Made by a program: the position numbers and the translations under genes. DNA of 64,000 nucleotides from the NCBI GenBank assembly GCA_944376205.1, contig CALWBV010000001.1:1-64000 (forward strand). Reading direction: 5' to 3'. The notes below the pieces were generated by a model. The model made no database searches, had not been told where the DNA came from, and saw nothing but the letters and a program-made list of their open reading frames with translations. Of this stretch, positions 26,148-35,338 are shown in pieces. The DNA comes from an uncultured Christensenellaceae bacterium (GTDB lineage Bacteria; Bacillota; Clostridia; Christensenellales; UBA3700). Each line of letters starts with the position of its first letter. The stretch's first letter is position 1.

Positions 26148-27635
26148 TTATTTACGTGTGTATTTGAGAACTTCCTCGGCAATCTGACTCTTGTCGATGA
26201 CATTCGTAAATCTTACTTCTCTCTTGTCAAGGTCTGCAAGAGGTTCAGGAACGTCCTCACCAGTGAAAGCATGGAGTTTCTTGGTAGCTTTCTTGGCGTC
26301 TTCGACACGCTCGCCCGCAACTGCTTCGTAAACGTCGCAAGGGAATTTGTATGCGTTTGCCGTAGACACTACTACCGAAGGGGTCTCCTCGTCGCCCGTT
26401 GCTTCTACATAATCGTCGAATACGCTCATAGCGACTGCAGTGTGCGTATCCATGAGATAGTCGTATGCCTCGAGACAGTTGTCGATAACTTCCTTTGTAT
26501 CGTCCTCGGTCGCATAGCCGACTGCAAATATCTTCTTGAGATTCTTTAGTTCTTCGTCGCTTATCGAATATTTACCTTCTTTCTTGAGTTTATCCATTCT
26601 CTCGCTCATAAGCGCATCGTTTCTGCCCGAGAACTCGAAAAGCAATCTCTCGAGATTGGACGATATGAGAATATCCATGGAAGGACTCATTGTCTTGTGG
26701 AATTGTCTGTGTATATCGTATGTACCCGTGGTAAAGAAGTCCGTGAGTACGTTGTTGACATTGGAAGCACAGATAAGCTTGTTGACGCCTACGCCCATGA
26801 GAGAAGCGTAGTATGCGGCAAGTATATTTCCGAAATTACCGCTGGGAACGCAGAAGTTGACTTTGTCGCCGTATTTGATCTTGCCCGATGCGATAAGATC
26901 GCAATAGCTTGATACGTAATATGCGATCTGCGGTGCAAGTCTTCCCCAGTTAATAGAGTTTGCCGACGAAAGTTTGTAGCCGTTGGCAAGAAGTTTTGCC
27001 TGCATATCCTTGTCGTTGAATATCGTCTTTACTGCCGACTGCGCATCGTCGAAATTACCGTTGATCGCACAGACGTAAACGTTGTTTCCTTGCTGGGTCA
27101 TCATCTGAAGTTTTTGCATATCGGATACGCCCTCTGAAGGATAGAATACGATTATATCCGTACCGTCGACGTCCTTGAATCCCTCAAGCGCCGCCTTGCC
27201 CGTATCACCCGAAGTAGCTACGAGAATAAGCGTTCTGCTGTCCTCTCCCGTCTTCTTTCTTGCCGCCGACAAGAGGTGAGGAAGCATCGTCAAAGCCATA
27301 TCCTTGAATGCGCACGTAGGTCCGTGCCAAAGCTCGAGTACGTAAAGATTGTCGTCTACGTTTACAAGCGGACAGGGATCGTCGCCGTAAAATCTCGAAT
27401 AAGCCTTGGTAGCATAATCGAGAAGTTCCTCGTATGTATAGTCATCGAGATAGAGTGACAATACCTTCGCCGCTCTCTCCGGATAACTCATCTCTGTGAG
27501 CTTGTCGAAATCTTCTTTTGAAAGAGTGGGAAAAACTTCGGGAACGAAAAGTCCGCCGTCTTTGGAAAGTCCGCTTACGATTGCTTGAGCGGAAGTTACT
27601 TTGATGGATTTGTTTCTTGTACTGATATATTTCAT
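26148..27635 (-). CDS. thrC: Threonine synthase
   Basis: 495 aa, PLP-dependent, converts O-phosphohomoserine to threonine. LELWHGPTCAFKDMAL (about 101-116) holds the PLP lysine. VATSGDTGKAAL and PSGNFGNILAAYY are the phosphate-binding and substrate loops. The N-terminal KYISTRNKS is typical of the longer bacterial/fungal-type ThrC. The GGAGAGGAC sequence before ATG 27635 is a good ribosome site. It is upstream of trpS; a pairing of threonine synthesis with tryptophan charging has no obvious logic. Confidence 0.95.
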   Translation of the reverse strand: MKYISTRNKSIKVTSAQAIVSGLSKDGGLFVPEVFPTLSKEDFDKLTEMSYPERAAKVLSLYLDDYTYEELLDYATKAYSRFYGDDPCPLVNVDDNLYVLELWHGPTCAFKDMALTMLPHLLSAARKKTGEDSRTLILVATSGDTGKAALEGFKDVDGTDIIVFYPSEGVSDMQKLQMMTQQGNNVYVCAINGNFDDAQSAVKTIFNDKDMQAKLLANGYKLSSANSINWGRLAPQIAYYVSSYCDLIASGKIKYGDKVNFCVPSGNFGNILAAYYASLMGVGVNKLICASNVNNVLTDFFTTGTYDIHRQFHKTMSPSMDILISSNLERLLFEFSGRNDALMSERMDKLKKEGKYSISDEELKNLKKIFAVGYATEDDTKEVIDNCLEAYDYLMDTHTAVAMSVFDDYVEATGDEETPSVVVSTANAYKFPCDVYEAVAGERVEDAKKATKKLHAFTGEDVPEPLADLDKREVRFTNVIDKSQIAEEVLKYTRK

Positions 27636-27789
27636 AGTCCTCTCCGAATGTGTTTTATCGGTTTTGTATTATTTTTATTTTATTGAAGCGCAAGCGTTTT
27701 GTGAAAGCCGACGGCTGCATGTTCGCAAGTCTGTATTTTTATATCGGCTTTTGCCTGCACTCTTTGTGCCGTTTTTTATCAAACGATTG

Positions 27790-28860
27790 TCAATTGTCGA
27801 GTTTTGACAGCAAAGCATTCTGATTCGCAAGTTGCAACGCCTCTAACATTTCGAGTATGTCGCCGTCCATAAAGCTGTCGAGATTGTACATCGTAAAGCC
27901 TATTCTGTGGTCGGTAACTCTGTTTTGAGGGAAGTTGTAGGTACGTATCTTTTCGGATCTGTCGCCGCTGCCTATCTGCGTTTTGCGGTTGGCTGCGTAT
28001 TCGCTCTCGGCTTTCTGACTGTAATAATCGTACAGTCTGGATTTTAATACGCTCATCGCCTGTTCTCTGTTTTTTATCTGCGAACGCTCATCCTGCGACG
28101 CTACGACAATACCCGTAGGCAAGTGAGTTATTCTGACTGCGCTTTCCGTCTTGTTGACGTGCTGTCCGCCCGCACCGCTTGAGCGGTATGTGTCTATCTT
28201 GAGATCTTTGTCCGATATCTCTATCTGAATATCGGGAGCTTCAGGCAATATGGCTACGGTCGCCGTTGACGTGTGTACTCTGCCTTGCGACTCTGTCTCG
28301 GGAACACGCTGTACTCTGTGTACTCCGCTCTCGTATTTGAGTTTTGCATATGCGCCTTTACCGCTTATCATGAATACGACTTCTTTTGCTCCGCCGAGTT
28401 CGGTATAGTTCATATCGATCTCTTTGATTTTCCAGCGCATGCGCTCTGCAAACCGCATGTACATTCTCACGAGTTCGGCTCCGAAAAGTCCGCCTTCCTC
28501 GCCGCCTGCTCCCGCTCTGACTTCGACGATTACGTTATTGTCGTCGTTGGGGTCTACGGGAAGCAAAGAAACCTTGAGTTCGTGAACGAGATTTTCGCTT
28601 TCTTTTTGCGCATTGTGAAGTTCTTCTTTTGCAAGCGCCGTCATATCTTCGTCGCTGCCGTCTTCTATGATTTCCTTGCACTCTGCTATATTGTTTTGTA
28701 CTGCAAGATACTTTTTGTAAAGTTCAATCGTACCTTCCATCTGCGAGTGTTCCTTGACGAGTTGTTGCCATTTCTCACGATCTGCTATGACCTGCGGATC
28801 GGATATGAGCGTAGTCAGCTCCTCAAAGCGTTTCATCATCCATTCGAGTTTTTCAAACAT
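27790..28860 (-). CDS. prfA: Peptide chain release factor 1
   Basis: 356 aa, reads UAA and UAG and releases the nascent chain. [18 protein letters not shown] (about 226-243) carries the GGQ whose Gln is methylated by Prm[18 protein letters not shown] precedes it, and the anticodon-mimic domain 2 is present. The length fits RF1 (not RF2, which has a programmed frameshift). The PrmC methyltransferase domain lies immediately upstream (106 bp), so the enzyme and its substrate are likely co-expressed. Confidence 0.96.
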   Translation of the reverse strand: MFEKLEWMMKRFEELTTLISDPQVIADREKWQQLVKEHSQMEGTIELYKKYLAVQNNIAECKEIIEDGSDEDMTALAKEELHNAQKESENLVHELKVSLLPVDPNDDNNVIVEVRAGAGGEEGGLFGAELVRMYMRFAERMRWKIKEIDMNYTELGGAKEVVFMISGKGAYAKLKYESGVHRVQRVPETESQGRVHTSTATVAILPEAPDIQIEISDKDLKIDTYRSSGAGGQHVNKTESAVRITHLPTGIVVASQDERSQIKNREQAMSVLKSRLYDYYSQKAESEYAANRKTQIGSGDRSEKIRTYNFPQNRVTDHRIGFTMYNLDSFMDGDILEMLEALQLANQNALLSKLDN

Positions 28861-28966
28861 ATTATTTTCTTGTCTTCCTGTATTTATCCGTCTTGAATTT
28901 TAAGCTGTAAAGCGTTGAGCGTTCAAACCGCTATGGCGATTTGCGACGTCAGTGCGGCTATTTGCG

Positions 28967-30919
28967 TCAAAGCGCAATTTCGCTTGCGCCGTCCGTCGAG
29001 GGCTTATCTTTTTTGGTGCCTATGACTATTCTGTCAACTCCCTCGAGGTCTTTTATGACTCTGCAATCAAACTTTTCGGCAAGCATTTGACATACGTCTT
29101 CGGGTTGGTCGATTCCGCATTCGAGTGCGATAATGCCTCTGTCTTTAAGGAATTTATCGGCCTCGTCGGCAAACACTCTGTAAAAATCGAGTCCGTCTTC
29201 TCCTCCGTCAAGCGCCTGTATAGGATCGTAATCTTTGACTTCTCTGTCGAGTTTGTGAATATCCTTTGTCCTTATATAGGGAGGATTGGACACTATAATA
29301 TCGTACTTGCCTTCAACGTTTGCAAACATGTCGCTTTTTACAAATTCTATCTTGTCTGCGACTTCGTTAGCGACTGCATTCTTTTGGGCAACTTCAAGCG
29401 CCTTTTCACTCACGTCTGCCGCCGTGACGGTGCAACCTGTTTTCTTTGCGATTACTATGGCGATGCAACCGCTTCCCGTACACATATCGAGAATTTTTCC
29501 TTCCTTGGGCGCACGCTTGATAACTTCGTCGGCAAGACCTTCACTCTCGGGTCTGGGGCAAAGCACGTCGGGAGTGACCGCTATGTCGCAACCGTAAAAA
29601 TCAACCTTTCCGAATACCCTCCAAAGCGGCATGCCTTCGGCTCGCTTTTTCGCATATTCGATGATTTTTTCGTACTGAACTTGCGAAATATATTCCAAAG
29701 GATTGTCTTGTACGTTTTTGCCTGCTTCGTCTTGTGACTCCTCACTCTGCGATTGCTTATCCGATTGAGAGGTCTTTGTCTTTTGAGGTTCTGAAGGAAG
29801 CTCGCTTCTCTTAACGTTGAGGACTTCGCAGAATATCCAGTCAATATCGCTCTTATCGGCTTTTTTGAGCATGTTTTCGACGTCTTTTCTCACCTTGAAA
29901 TAAGGCTTTTTCGTGTCAAATCTCAACTCGGGAACAGTAGAGTCCGCATCCATAGCCATTACCGTCTTGAATGCCGTGATCGCACATTCGACCATATCGT
30001 CGGTAGGTTGTTTTGTCGTGAGCTTCTGAAGCGCAAGTCCGGGAGCTTTGAGAATACGCACAAACCAGTTGTCGTACTTTGCCATACTCTTGAGCATCTC
30101 ATAGCTTATTCCCATTATCACAGGTAAAAGCACTATTCTGGAAGCAAAGAGAATTACCTCTTTCCAACCGCCGAGGGGCTCCATGTAAGGTTCGAAAATT
30201 CCTACGATAGAAAATACGAAAATACTTACGAGCATTATTATGAACATAAAAGTCGTGCCGCATCTGTCGTGTACCGTCGTCATTTTCTGTACGTTTTCCA
30301 CGGTGAGTTCGAGTTCGTTCTCATAAGCGCTTATCGTCTTATGCTCTGCACCGTGATACATGTATGTGCGCTTGACCGTCTTCATGAGAGTCGTAGCCCA
30401 GATATACAGAACGAATATGAGTATTCTCAACAATCCTTCGCCTATCGCATACAGCACCGTAACGTACCACAGCGTATTCGCCTCTGCGCCGCAATATTTA
30501 GCTATCAGCGCTTTTATTCCCGTGAGAATACCCAAAGGCAAAAAGAAAAAGAGTCCGAGTGCAAGAAGTACGCCGATGATAACCGAAAAGACCATCATTA
30601 CGTCGTAGATGTTTATCTTGAGCTTTTGAGCGCACCATTTTTCAAACTTACCCGGTTCCTCATCGCCGCCGAATACTTCGCCCGAACGCATGAGCGTACG
30701 CATACCGATTGCCATAGTCGAGAAGAAATTGAACACTCCTCGTATAAACGGAATACGGTAAACCGCAGGCTTTTCCTGCACGGGGGTAATGTATCTGCTC
30801 TCAACGACGATATTGCCGCTTTCGTCTCTTACGGCGGTAGCAATGGAGCGTTCGCCCTTCATCATTACGCCTTCGATAACGGCTTGACCGCCGATTTTTG
30901 AAGTTCTTTTTCTTGCCAT
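28967..30919 (-). CDS. prmC: Fusion protein: YqhQ (DUF1385) membrane domain + PrmC glutamine methyltransferase
   Basis: 650 aa in one uninterrupted frame. Residues 1-~305 are DUF1385/YqhQ: GGQAVIEGVMMKG (10-22), YHGAEHKTISAYE (188-200), and about four to five membrane spans between 105 and 275. From ~305 the protein reads as PrmC, with its N-terminal helical domain (DIDWIFCEVLNVKRSEL 358-374) carrying a Ser/Gln/Lys-rich insert at ~376-405. PRPESEGL (455-462), SAM motif ILDMCTGSGCIAI (476-488) and catalytic NPPY (545-548) follow. PrmC methylates the GGQ glutamine of release factors; YqhQ's role is unknown. In most Firmicutes these are separate neighbouring genes. Confidence 0.92.
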   Translation of the reverse strand: MARKRTSKIGGQAVIEGVMMKGERSIATAVRDESGNIVVESRYITPVQEKPAVYRIPFIRGVFNFFSTMAIGMRTLMRSGEVFGGDEEPGKFEKWCAQKLKINIYDVMMVFSVIIGVLLALGLFFFLPLGILTGIKALIAKYCGAEANTLWYVTVLYAIGEGLLRILIFVLYIWATTLMKTVKRTYMYHGAEHKTISAYENELELTVENVQKMTTVHDRCGTTFMFIIMLVSIFVFSIVGIFEPYMEPLGGWKEVILFASRIVLLPVIMGISYEMLKSMAKYDNWFVRILKAPGLALQKLTTKQPTDDMVECAITAFKTVMAMDADSTVPELRFDTKKPYFKVRKDVENMLKKADKSDIDWIFCEVLNVKRSELPSEPQKTKTSQSDKQSQSEESQDEAGKNVQDNPLEYISQVQYEKIIEYAKKRAEGMPLWRVFGKVDFYGCDIAVTPDVLCPRPESEGLADEVIKRAPKEGKILDMCTGSGCIAIVIAKKTGCTVTAADVSEKALEVAQKNAVANEVADKIEFVKSDMFANVEGKYDIIVSNPPYIRTKDIHKLDREVKDYDPIQALDGGEDGLDFYRVFADEADKFLKDRGIIALECGIDQPEDVCQMLAEKFDCRVIKDLEGVDRIVIGTKKDKPSTDGASEIAL

Positions 30920-30959
30920 ATATACCTTAAAACAGCGAAATATAATTTCTTATTGTACA

Positions 30960-30988
30960 ATTATACTATTAATTTTTGAAATTGTCTA
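30960..30988 (-). promoter_or_regulatory. Promoter of yqhQ/prmC-prfA
   Basis: Minus strand: -35 TAGACA (30983-30988), 17-bp spacer, -10 TATAAT (30960-30965), about 40 bp before the fusion gene. The rest of the 427-bp gap up to rpmE holds AT-rich DNA with no gene that I can support. Confidence 0.65.
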
Positions 30989-31294
30989 TTAATTAATGCG
31001 TCATTTATTATATTATAATACAATTTGACACGGATTTTATAAAACCTTTGTACAACTTTTGCATAGAAAGTTCAACGACTTAAGAAACTTTTGTCAACCG
31101 AAACCACAATTTGATTTGCAATCTTAAAACTTTATGCGCCCTCTAACTATGAATACAATATGCGTTTTAGCGTTACGAGAGCAAAAATATTATGTGTTTT
31201 CCCGAATGACTGCCGAAAAACTGCCGTCAAAACTCATAAATACATGCCATGCGATGCGTTGACATCATTACTATCTTCATTGAATACAAAAAAA

Positions 31295-31314
31295 CAGGGG
31301 TATAAATACCCCTG
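31295..31314 (-). terminator. Terminator of rpmE
   Basis: Perfect inverted repeat CAGGGGTAT/ATACCCCTG. On the minus strand it is followed directly by TTTTTTTGTA, ending the rpmE transcript. Confidence 0.9.
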
Positions 31315-31346
31315 CCGTGTTATGTGCCGATTTATACGACGAGTTC

Positions 31347-31550
31347 TTACAAGCTGTAACGCTTCTTGAACTTATCGACTCTGCCGCCGGTATCTACGAG
31401 CTTCTGCTTGCCGGTGTAGTAAGGATGACACTTGCTGCAAACTTCGACTTTGATCGTATCTCCCTCTTTGGTAGAACCGCATACGAAACTTGCGCCGCAA
31501 GCGCAAACAACCGTAACATCATGGTAATTAGGCTGGATATTCTCGTTCAT
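31347..31550 (-). CDS. rpmE: 50S ribosomal protein L31, zinc-binding form
   Basis: 67 aa. The motif [12 protein letters not shown] and [13 protein letters not shown] give the Cys set of the zinc-containing (C+) L31. The end [14 protein letters not shown] is diagnostic. AGGTGAGGTGATT precedes the ATG. Monocistronic between its own near-consensus promoter and terminator. In Firmicutes it is usually next to yqhQ-prmC-prfA, as here, 427 bp upstream. Confidence 0.97.
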   Translation of the reverse strand: MNENIQPNYHDVTVVCACGASFVCGSTKEGDTIKVEVCSKCHPYYTGKQKLVDTGGRVDKFKKRYSL

Positions 31551-31584
31551 ATAATCACCTCACCTGGAAATTCTTTACTCAATG

Positions 31585-31613
31585 ATTATACCTGTATTCT
31601 TTTTATAAGTCAA
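31585..31613 (-). promoter_or_regulatory. Sigma-A promoter of rpmE
   Basis: Minus strand: -35 TTGACT (31608-31613), 17-bp spacer, -10 TATAAT (31585-31590). Confidence 0.82.
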
Positions 31614-32078
31614 GCATAATTGCAAGTATTTTTTCAATATTTTTGCGATAAAATCAACCTCGCAGCGCTCATTTAGCCGCACAATTTGCATTTTTAACGG
31701 ATATGTCAAGTTGCCGTGCTCGATTTTAGTTGTTAAAAAACATATAATGCGTTGTCAGTTATTTATAAAAACACCTACAAAACGCAAGCAATAATAATAA
31801 ATATTCCAACCAAAATATAAAGAAGTCCCTGCATTTTTCGCATCTCTGACAATTCACTATCTATCGTCTTGAAAACGTACCGAACAGTCCCTTTTTCCCA
31901 TGAGAAAAATCTTCGATTTTGTAAAGACAAATACTTGAAATTTGATAAAATTAATATCCTTTTGTTATAAAAAAGTATTAAAATACCATTAAAATTCAGT
32001 CAATTTTGAAAAATTTTTGTGATATGTGTCGATTATAAGCTATGAGCTTCATTTTTTGTTTATACTTGTCACGCTCGC
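31614..32078. other. Divergent intergenic region, no gene seen
   Basis: AT-rich, without a coding frame or recognisable RNA fold. A small inverted repeat AAGCT-ATG-AGCTT lies at 32037-32049, about 30 bp upstream of the next -35 box. It could be an operator for the MDR-like gene, but this is only suggestive. Confidence 0.4.
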
Positions 32079-32107
32079 TTGCACAATTGAATAAACTGTG
32101 TTATAAT
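32079..32107 (+). promoter_or_regulatory. Sigma-A promoter of the MDR-like gene
   Basis: -35 TTGCAC (32079-32084), 17-bp spacer, -10 TATAAT (32102-32107), leaving a leader of about 22 nt. Confidence 0.8.
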
Positions 32108-32135
32108 CTTGTTACTTGTTAAATTCAGAGGGTGT

Positions 32136-33110
32136 ATGAAATCGTACAAAATCATCAAAAATTTTACCATCGAGGCTCAATCAGAGGATAATTCTCAACC
32201 TCCCAAAGACTGCGCCAAGATAAAAATCGTCCGCGCCGCACTCTGCCCCAGCGATATCGCTATCTTTCAGGGCAAAGCCGAAGGCGTTAATCTACCGATT
32301 ATGCCCTGCCGCATCGCAGTAGGTCTCGTGAGTGAAAGCGAAGACATTACTTTGCGTAAAGGTCAGAGAGTTATGCTCTCCCCCTATACCCGATTCGACA
32401 ACGGCTCTTACCGTATCAACGGCGTAAAAGACAACGGTTACCTCGGAGACTACGTATATGTCCCCTATCAGAATGTATATACCATTCCCGACGGCATCGA
32501 AGACAACTCCGTTACTTTTATCGAAGATATTGCCGTAGCTCTTAACGTTATCGAAAAACTCGATATCGACAAGACTAAATACGTAATGCTGTACGGTTGC
32601 ACTTGTGTCAACCTTATCATAGCTCAACTTTGTATTTACTATCAGGCAATTCCTATCATCATCGACAACGACAACAACCGTCTTGCTATTGCGCAGGAAC
32701 AAGGCGTATATTATTGCATCAACTACGCCGAAGAAGAAGTCCTGCAAAAAATCAGAGAAATCACCAGCGGAAAACTCGTCGATTATCTCATTCTTGACAG
32801 CGACATCTGCGACGAAATAGGACGTATGCTCCACTATGTGAGAACAAACGGAAAAGTTGCTATCGTGGGGTACAACACTTCGATACAGTCTCTCAAAGGC
32901 GACTTCTCTCCCGTAATTAAAAATAACCTTACCGTCTACGGAATAAGCGACGGCTACGGCGAAATAGAGACTGCAATCAACATGCTTGCCACCGAAACCG
33001 TCAACGTTGACAAACTCGTTGCAGAAGTAGTTGACGTAAGCGAAGTACAAAACACAATGACTTCCCTTGCAAAAGGACACAGTTATTTCAAGACGATAAT
33101 CAAATGCTGA
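32136..33110 (+). CDS. Degenerate medium-chain dehydrogenase/reductase (MDR) protein
   Basis: 324 aa with the two-domain MDR layout: N-terminal GroES-like domain to ~130, Rossmann-like domain ~135-270. Key MDR residues are altered. CPSD keeps the first zinc Cys, but the usual GHE is replaced by a CRI segment (PIMPCRIAVG). The four structural-zinc cysteines are missing between PYTR and GYLGDYV. The GxGxxG dinucleotide loop reads LYGCTCVN. An acidic end of beta-2 (IIDNDN) remains. Activity as an alcohol dehydrogenase is therefore doubtful. I choose ATG 32136, preceded by AGAGGG, over an upstream TTG. Alone between promoter and terminator. Confidence 0.7.
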   Translation: MKSYKIIKNFTIEAQSEDNSQPPKDCAKIKIVRAALCPSDIAIFQGKAEGVNLPIMPCRIAVGLVSESEDITLRKGQRVMLSPYTRFDNGSYRINGVKDNGYLGDYVYVPYQNVYTIPDGIEDNSVTFIEDIAVALNVIEKLDIDKTKYVMLYGCTCVNLIIAQLCIYYQAIPIIIDNDNNRLAIAQEQGVYYCINYAEEEVLQKIREITSGKLVDYLILDSDICDEIGRMLHYVRTNGKVAIVGYNTSIQSLKGDFSPVIKNNLTVYGISDGYGEIETAINMLATETVNVDKLVAEVVDVSEVQNTMTSLAKGHSYFKTIIKC

Positions 33111-33132
33111 CGATTTTCAACAAAATACGATA

Positions 33133-33159
33133 AAAGGGAGCGGAAAAACCGCTCCCTTT
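33133..33159. terminator. Bidirectional terminator between MDR gene and murC
   Basis: Stem AAAGGGAGCGG (33133-33143) pairs with CCGCTCCCTTT (33149-33159), A5 loop. The following T-tract is short on the plus strand and TTTTA on the minus strand, so the convergent genes probably share it. Confidence 0.72.
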
Positions 33160-33210
33160 CAGTTTATGTCAAATTGATATTCAACGTTTTTGAGACTTAT
33201 TGTTTGATAT

Positions 33211-34572
33211 TTATTCTTTTTTTTCTGTCAATTTCTCGGCTAGGCTATATACGCTTCCCGCCCCCAAAACAAGAACGACGTCGTCATAAGAAGTATGTTT
33301 TACGATATAGTCGTAAGCCTTTTCGTAACTGTCCATATACAAAGCGCATTCGCCGCCCTGATTTATGTAACACGCAAGGTCTATTCCGTCAAGCCCTTCC
33401 TCTTTGTTTTCCCTCGCCGAATATGCCGGAAGAATAATAAGTTCGTCCGTCCAGAAAAAGCAATGTGCGAATTCGTCGAGAAGCGCTTTTGTTCGGGAAT
33501 AGGTATGAGGTTCGAATATTGCTACTATCCTTCCCTTTGTCATGAGTCTTAAAGTATCTACGCTTGCACTTATCTCGCTGGGATGATGAGCGTAATCTGC
33601 TATTATCCTTGCGCCGCCGAGACATCTGCCCATATAGCAAAACCGTCTTTCGACCCCCTCGAATTCCTCTATGTATCTTGCCGCTTCTGCCGCATTTCTC
33701 CACAACAGTCTGCATACCGCCACTGTCGCCAAAGCGTTCATGACGTTGTGTTTTCCGTAAACTTTAAGCGAAATATGCGCAATCTTTTGACCTCTGAATA
33801 CCACTCCGAAGGAAAATCTGCCGCCGTTTTGCGTAATATTCACTGCTCTGAAATCGGCTTTTTCTCCCATGCCGAACGTATAGAGTCTGCCGACGTTTTC
33901 TTGCGACAACAGTCCCAAAGTCTGTGCCGCATTCTCTTCTACAAGCACAGTCCCCGACTGATTTGCAAACTGTCTGAACGCCTCGTACATATCCTCTTTT
34001 GACGGATAGGTGTCGGGATGATCGTAATCGCAGTTAAGAATCACGCCCACAGTCGGATCGAGCGCAAGAAAACTGCGCTTGTATTCGCACGCTTCTGTAA
34101 CAAAATAATCGTTACCTGTGTCGATATAATTTGATTTTTCGCTCATCATTATACCGCCGACGTGTCCTTTGAATCTGATATTGAGATTCTTGAAGGCATA
34201 ACAAAGCATAGCAGTTGCCGTACTTTTGCCGTGACTGCCCGCAATTGCGATACAATCCTTGCACTCCTTTGACATCAATGCAAGAAAAGCTTTGCGCTCC
34301 ATGCACCTTATGCGGTTGGTGCGGGCAAATTTCAGTTCTGTATCGTTATCGCCCACTGCACTCGAATATACCACGAGGTCGCTCTTCGCAACCGCAGAAT
34401 TGTCCGCTCCTACATAGACTTTAAGTCCGTTTTTTGCAAGATTGCGCAAAATCGGCGAATCGTTTCTGTCCGATCCGCTTACCCATGCTCCGCTTTGACT
34501 TGCCAGCATGGCAAGTGCCGACATGCTTATGCCGCCTATTCCTATAAAATGTATCTTCTTAAATTCCAACAT
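33211..34572 (-). CDS. murC: UDP-N-acetylmuramate--L-alanine ligase
   Basis: 453 aa, cytoplasmic Mur ligase adding L-Ala to UDP-MurNAc in peptidoglycan synthesis. The N-terminus HFIGIGGISMSALA (9-22) binds the uridine nucleotide. IAGSHGKSTATAM (about 112-124) is the ATP P-loop, NCDYDHPDTYPS a Mg2+/substrate motif and YAHHPSEI the C-terminal MurC signature. It lies just downstream of the phage cassette terminator and is separate from other mur genes (an orphan murG is at 54,642). Confidence 0.96.
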   Translation of the reverse strand: MLEFKKIHFIGIGGISMSALAMLASQSGAWVSGSDRNDSPILRNLAKNGLKVYVGADNSAVAKSDLVVYSSAVGDNDTELKFARTNRIRCMERKAFLALMSKECKDCIAIAGSHGKSTATAMLCYAFKNLNIRFKGHVGGIMMSEKSNYIDTGNDYFVTEACEYKRSFLALDPTVGVILNCDYDHPDTYPSKEDMYEAFRQFANQSGTVLVEENAAQTLGLLSQENVGRLYTFGMGEKADFRAVNITQNGGRFSFGVVFRGQKIAHISLKVYGKHNVMNALATVAVCRLLWRNAAEAARYIEEFEGVERRFCYMGRCLGGARIIADYAHHPSEISASVDTLRLMTKGRIVAIFEPHTYSRTKALLDEFAHCFFWTDELIILPAYSARENKEEGLDGIDLACYINQGGECALYMDSYEKAYDYIVKHTSYDDVVLVLGAGSVYSLAEKLTEKKE

Positions 34573-34683
34573 ACTCTATACTATGCGCCTTTTGATGAAA
34601 ATTTGATTGTTTTGAAAGTATTTTTCTTTTTATCGCATGGATACTTCTCTTTACGCCCTATCGATACAACTCGAGTCAACAAA

Positions 34684-34712
34684 AAATCGCTTTCCCTTTT
34701 CAGGAAAAGCGA
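34684..34712 (-). terminator. Terminator at the end of the phage-like cassette
   Basis: AAATCGCTTTCC at 34684-34695 pairs with GGAAAAGCGATTT (one bulge). On the minus strand it is followed by TTTTTTG. It separates the holin genes from murC. Confidence 0.8.
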
Positions 34713-34762
34713 TTTATATGTCTTTTGATATCAATAAACTCCTGTATCCAAGTCGGATAAGA

Positions 34763-35098
34763 TTATTGAGCTATATTATCGTCTTCGATGTCTGAACGAT
34801 TATTCTTATCGTCGGACGTCTTTGTCTCTTCCGATTGCATTTCTTTGTTTTCTTGCGTATCGAAAATTTCAACAGTTTCTGCGGTGTCTTCAGTTTCCGT
34901 TGTCGCTCCGTCGGAGTTTACCGCAGTCTGTTTGCCGCTCTTTTTAAGAATGCCCGTAACTGCAAGCAAACTCAAAAACGCCATCGTTATCTCATTGACG
35001 TAAGGCACGTTTATCTTTATGCTCAATGTCTGCAAAAATACCATTACGGCACTTGCAACCGACATCCAAAAATCGTAACTTTTAAGTTTTTCTTTCAT
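34763..35098 (-). CDS. Phage holin-like protein with acidic tail
   Basis: 111 aa. KSYDFWMSVASAVMVFLQTL and FLSLLAVTGILKKSG form two membrane spans in the layout of small phage holins (FWxSxxxA...LGI). The last ~55 residues are hydrophilic and acidic (Glu/Asp/Thr), probably cytoplasmic. I start at the ATG overlapping the previous stop (ATGA), preceded by AAGGAG; a GTG two codons earlier is less likely. It is the last gene of the cassette. A holin would time lysis, but no endolysin is seen here. Confidence 0.68.
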   Translation of the reverse strand: MKEKLKSYDFWMSVASAVMVFLQTLSIKINVPYVNEITMAFLSLLAVTGILKKSGKQTAVNSDGATTETEDTAETVEIFDTQENKEMQSEETKTSDDKNNRSDIEDDNIAQ

Positions 35099-35337
35099 AC
35101 ACACTCCTTTCTTGCGATTCTGCCTCTATCGAGGATTGACCGCATTTCCTGATGTATTTTGTCTATATTTTTATTCATTGTGTTCATATAGGCAAGATCT
35201 TGCGACAGCTCTGATATCGTCTTTTGATATTTCTGCTCTCTCGCTCTGCTGTCTTTGAGTTCGAATATCAACAAAAAACAAAACAACAACGCCCATATTC
35301 CGTCATCTGCCGCGACTCGTACAATGTCTTCCCACAT
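35095..35337 (-). CDS. BhlA/UviB-like holin
   Basis: 80 aa. A single membrane span (IWALLFCFLLIFEL) is followed by a charged coiled-coil tail containing RAREQKYQKTISELSQDL. This matches the BhlA/UviB bacteriocin-holin pattern of one helix plus REKYQ..I..L heptads. The ATG follows the previous stop codon by one base (TGA-T-ATG), and the gene overlaps the next holin by 4 nt. An upstream ATG would add 11 basic residues inside the preceding gene. Two unlike holins in tandem suggest a holin/antiholin pair. Confidence 0.72.
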   Translation of the reverse strand: MWEDIVRVAADDGIWALLFCFLLIFELKDSRAREQKYQKTISELSQDLAYMNTMNKNIDKIHQEMRSILDRGRIARKECV

Positions 35338-35338
35338 A

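Noticed and set aside
26119..27789. T-box leader for thrC-trpS
   Set aside because: The 29-bp gap before trpS is too short, and the 154-bp gap before thrC shows no T-box sequence or terminator/antiterminator pair.
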